From Phosphoribacter sp964647395 (GTDB lineage: Bacteria; Actinomycetota; Actinomycetes; Actinomycetales; Dermatophilaceae), in the NCBI GenBank assembly GCA_964647395.1, contig CAZYHR010000076.1:1-15840 (forward strand): 15,840 nucleotides of DNA. Reading direction: 5' to 3'. The first letter of the stretch is position 1. Each line of letters begins with the position of its first letter. This document shows positions 13,330 to 15,840 of this stretch, piece by piece. Made by a program: the position numbers and the translations under genes. The notes beneath the pieces are model-generated. The model saw only the letters and a program-made list of their open reading frames with translations, ran no database searches and was not told the origin of the DNA.

Positions 13330-14801
13330 CGACGGATCTCAGCGACCGGCACGTCGGTCGCGGTGACCGCGGCCGGCGCGAGGGCCCAGGTGCTGACCAA
13401 CGGGCCCTCGGCGGCCCTGACCTGGTGGAAGACCCCAGCGCGCAGGGTGCCGGCCGTGGGCCGCACCCAGACCGCCTGGGCGTCGGCGACGAACAGGTCC
13501 TGGGTCGAGTCGGCCACCCCGGTCACCGTGCGGGTGGTCGACGTGCCGTCGGCCGCGACGACGACCACCGAGGCGCTCCAGTCGGCGCCGGTGCCCACCA
13601 GCGCCAGCCACGACTCCCCTGCCGGTGGCAGCGGGGTGCCGGCCAGCACCGGGATCGGGGCAGCCGCCGCGACCCACCCGAAGTCGGCCGGCCCACCGGC
13701 CTGGGTGGCCGCCCGTTCGACGCGCACCGCTGCGGTGACCGGCCGGTCGGCCCGCACCTGCACGGCATACGTGCCGACCGGCAGGCCGGACAGGTCGATG
13801 TCGCGCACCGAATGGGCGCCCACCCGCAGCACCTCGTCACCGGGCACCGGACGGGGCCCTTCCGTGGTCAGCAGCCGCGCTTGCACGACGGCCTCCTGTT
13901 CGCCCGGGACGACGACCCGCAGCACCGCCGGTCCAGCGGCCAGCACGGCCGGCACGACGACCTCGGTGGCGGGCGGGTCGGCCGGGCCGGAGTCGTCCCG
14001 GCCGTGGCTGACGGTGCCGGCGATCCAGGAGTCCTCGACCACCGCGGTGACCAGCCCGCCCGTCGCGGTGAGCCGGATCGCGGGCCGGGCCTCCTGAGCG
14101 ACCAGTCCGTCCAACAGCACGCCCACCCTGCCGTGCGGTGGGACCGCGAGACGAGCGCCCCCACCGACCCTGAGCCGCCCGGCCGAACCGAACACCTCGA
14201 CGTCGACGGTGACCGTGTTGGCCCCCGGGTTGGCGACGACCAGCCGCTCCCGGCGGGTGGTCTCGGCGCCGCCGGCCAGCAGCCAGGTCTCCGCGCGGGG
14301 CGCCAGGCACGGTGTGACGACCAGGCCCCGGTCGGCGGTGTCCGACTTGAGCCAGGTCTGCACCGCCGCGGTGCCGGGCGCGAGCGACCCGGAGCCGGAG
14401 ACCAGCACCGGGGTCGGGCCGTCCACCGACCCGGCCACCGACTGCGCGCGCTGGCCGGTCGAGGCAAGCGGCGGGCCACCCTGGGCGGCGGTGAGCGTCA
14501 GCGCGCCCGGGCCGGGCGCGGTGGCCAGACCGGACAGGGCCTGCAGCGGCGCGGTGGTCGCGACGACGCCGAACCGGCCCCCCGGCACCGCCGGCACCGA
14601 CGGGATCCCCTCGGACTCCGGTCCCGGGCAGCCGAGGGTCACCTGACGCACCGGCACGACCTCCGGCGTGGGCTGCGCCGCGGCCGGTGCGGTGGCGCCG
14701 AGCACGACCGGGGTCGACAGCTGCCCGGTGCCGACGACCACGCCCGCGGTGGCGCCGGCCACCACGAGCGCCTTGACGGCGGCCGTCGCCAGCGGCCTCA
14801 T
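13326..14801 (-). CDS. DUF5719 family exported protein
   Basis: A 491-residue protein of the actinobacterial DUF5719 family, function unknown. A short basic N-terminus and a hydrophobic segment (residues about 8-37, rich in Ala/Val/Gly) look like a signal peptide or N-terminal anchor, placing the rest outside the membrane. The exported part is almost entirely short beta-strand-like repeats (for example TWLLAGGAETTRRERLVVAN, then VVVPAVLAAGPAVL), typical of beta-sandwich or propeller folds. It has only two cysteines, in TLGCPG and TPCLAP. ATG at 14801 overlaps the stop of the upstream glycosyltransferase gene as ATGA, so translation is coupled and a partnership in envelope polysaccharide assembly is likely. 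The family assignment rests on context and overall pattern. Confidence 0.82.
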   Translation of the reverse strand: MRPLATAAVKALVVAGATAGVVVGTGQLSTPVVLGATAPAAAQPTPEVVPVRQVTLGCPGPESEGIPSVPAVPGGRFGVVATTAPLQALSGLATAPGPGALTLTAAQGGPPLASTGQRAQSVAGSVDGPTPVLVSGSGSLAPGTAAVQTWLKSDTADRGLVVTPCLAPRAETWLLAGGAETTRRERLVVANPGANTVTVDVEVFGSAGRLRVGGGARLAVPPHGRVGVLLDGLVAQEARPAIRLTATGGLVTAVVEDSWIAGTVSHGRDDSGPADPPATEVVVPAVLAAGPAVLRVVVPGEQEAVVQARLLTTEGPRPVPGDEVLRVGAHSVRDIDLSGLPVGTYAVQVRADRPVTAAVRVERAATQAGGPADFGWVAAAAPIPVLAGTPLPPAGESWLALVGTGADWSASVVVVAADGTSTTRTVTGVADSTQDLFVADAQAVWVRPTAGTLRAGVFHQVRAAEGPLVSTWALAPAAVTATDVPVAEIRR

Positions 14802-15840
14802 CGCAGCCTCCGGCTGCGCCGGTTGCCGAACGGCACGGCGAGGAACAGCGCCGCCGCGACGAGGGCGAGCTGGGCCAGGAACCAGCGCGGCTGCCGGGGT
14901 GGCACGTCGACGACCAGCCGGCCGCCGGCCGCGGGGACCTCGAAGGTCGGCTGGCTCGGACCGTCGACCCGGGCCAGCGGCACGCCGTCGACGGTGACCG
15001 TCGCCTGGTCGGCCCACTCGATCGGCTCGGCGACGACCAGCCGGCGGTCGGTCGGGCCGGCGGGCAGCTGGGTCACCGTCGCGGCGTGCGGGCCGTCGGA
15101 GCGCACCACGGCGATCGGTTCGCCGGTGCCGGTGGTCAGCCGGAGCCGGGCCGGGGCGACCACCTCTGCCGGGTTGGTCGCCGACGGCCGGGCCAGCACC
15201 CGCCACAGCGTCTGCGCGCCCGAGGTGCCCAGCCGGGTCAACCCAGCGGTGGCGTCCAGGGTGCTCTGCAGCGGCATGGTGTCCACGCCGGCGCCGGCGG
15301 GTGCGCCGTCGGCCCGCAGCGCGACGAAACCGACGCCGAGGTCGGCCAACCGGGCCCCGGTGGCCGCCCCGGTCGGGTCGTGACCGGAGGCCAGGGCGGC
15401 GACCGCGAGACCGACCCCCGGGTCGGTGACCTGGTCGGTGCGGGCCAGGCCGCGCAGCGGGGGGCCGGGCTCGGCCCCGACCAGTTCCCACTCGACCCGC
15501 TCGGGCGTCGGGGTGAGCACGAGCAGCCAGTTGGCGTCCGGCCCGAGGGCCTGATCGACGGCGACCGCGGGTCGGCCGGCCGGCTCGGCGGACAGGGCCT
15601 GGCCGGCCCCGCGGGCGGCGAGCAGGCCGGTGCCGGCCAGCAGCGAGAGGGTCAGCACGGCCAGGCCGGCGACCGTGCCGACCCGCCACCCGGTCGGGGT
15701 CGGTGCCCGCAGCAGCCGACCGGCGCCGGTCGACCCGAGCAGCGCGAGCGAGAGCACCGCGACCAGCAGCACCTGCCCGCCGAGCCCGGCCCACGGGCTC
15801 GCCGCGGCCAACGACCCGTCCGGCTGCCCGACCGGGCCGA
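14798..15840 (-). CDS. C-terminal part of a large membrane glycosyltransferase-like protein
   Basis: The frame is open to the window edge; about 346 C-terminal residues are visible and the N-terminus is missing. Two hydrophobic helices (VLLVAVLSLALLGS and VAGLAVLTLSLLAGTGLLAA) precede an outer region of about 250 residues. A last helix (FLAQLALVAAALFLAVPFG) follows, with a basic tail NRRSRRLR, which predicts a cytoplasmic end. In actinobacteria the gene upstream of DUF5719 is usually a family 2 glycosyltransferase of 1000 or more residues with a multi-helix C-terminal half. The catalytic domain is not in this window, so the name depends on that context. Its TGA overlaps the DUF5719 ATG by four bases. 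Confidence 0.75.
   Translation of the reverse strand, partial: GPVGQPDGSLAAASPWAGLGGQVLLVAVLSLALLGSTGAGRLLRAPTPTGWRVGTVAGLAVLTLSLLAGTGLLAARGAGQALSAEPAGRPAVAVDQALGPDANWLLVLTPTPERVEWELVGAEPGPPLRGLARTDQVTDPGVGLAVAALASGHDPTGAATGARLADLGVGFVALRADGAPAGAGVDTMPLQSTLDATAGLTRLGTSGAQTLWRVLARPSATNPAEVVAPARLRLTTGTGEPIAVVRSDGPHAATVTQLPAGPTDRRLVVAEPIEWADQATVTVDGVPLARVDGPSQPTFEVPAAGGRLVVDVPPRQPRWFLAQLALVAAALFLAVPFGNRRSRRLR

Noticed and set aside
13425..15383. 652-residue plus-strand open frame over the DUF5719 gene
   Set aside because: It is antisense to a signal-bearing protein coupled by ATGA to its neighbour. The shadow translation is Arg/Gly/His-rich.

Overview
The window looks like chromosomal DNA of a very GC-rich actinobacterium. 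Family-level placement is a guess: codon habits and gene neighbourhood suggest the Intrasporangiaceae/Dermatophilaceae (Micrococcales). The evidence is the strong G/C third-position bias, many GTG starts, apparently leaderless genes, and a block that resembles the mycobacterial Rv3256c-Rv3259 and Rv3248c region (SIS protein, phosphomannomutase, DUF3499 protein, zincin-like protein, adenosylhomocysteinase). No tRNA, rRNA, CRISPR array, transposase or phage gene was seen.

Layout. (1) 1-282, minus: 5' part of ahcY with a structured leader of about 113 nt. (2) 492-4228, plus: two polytopic membrane proteins of GT-C-like type. Each starts with GTG behind an almost identical promoter-to-start module. 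(3) 4305-8906, plus: a tight four-gene operon for a 2-oxoacid oxidoreductase, with gamma, alpha and beta subunits followed by an FAD/NAD(P) GltD-type protein fused to a two-cluster ferredoxin. (4) 8834-9376, minus: a hemerythrin-domain protein whose 3' end overlaps the oxidoreductase operon by 73 bp. (5) 9483-12723, minus: SIS-domain isomerase-like protein, a phosphomannomutase fused to a Trm112 zinc ribbon, and a DUF3499 protein. (6) 12724-12833: a symmetric divergent promoter with three tandem palindromes at its centre. (7) 12834-13271, plus: a zincin-family protein lacking its HExxH motif. (8) 13326-15840, minus: a DUF5719 protein and the C-terminal part of a large membrane protein, probably a family 2 glycosyltransferase, coupled by an ATGA overlap.

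How the genes fit together. Regions 2, 5 and 8 are consistent with envelope or polysaccharide work: hexose-phosphate interconversion towards activated mannose or glucose, membrane glycosyltransferase-like proteins and an exported DUF5719 protein. Region 3 encodes a complex that would oxidise a 2-oxoacid (pyruvate is the best guess) with CoA, and pass electrons through the ferredoxin domain and FAD to NAD(P), or run in reverse. The facing hemerythrin could bind O2 or a related ligand near this oxygen-sensitive chemistry; that link is inference.

The most notable items are the fused oxidoreductase electron module, the phosphomannomutase-Trm112 fusion, the centred palindromes in the divergent promoter, the twin promoters of the two membrane genes, and the antisense overlap with the hemerythrin gene.
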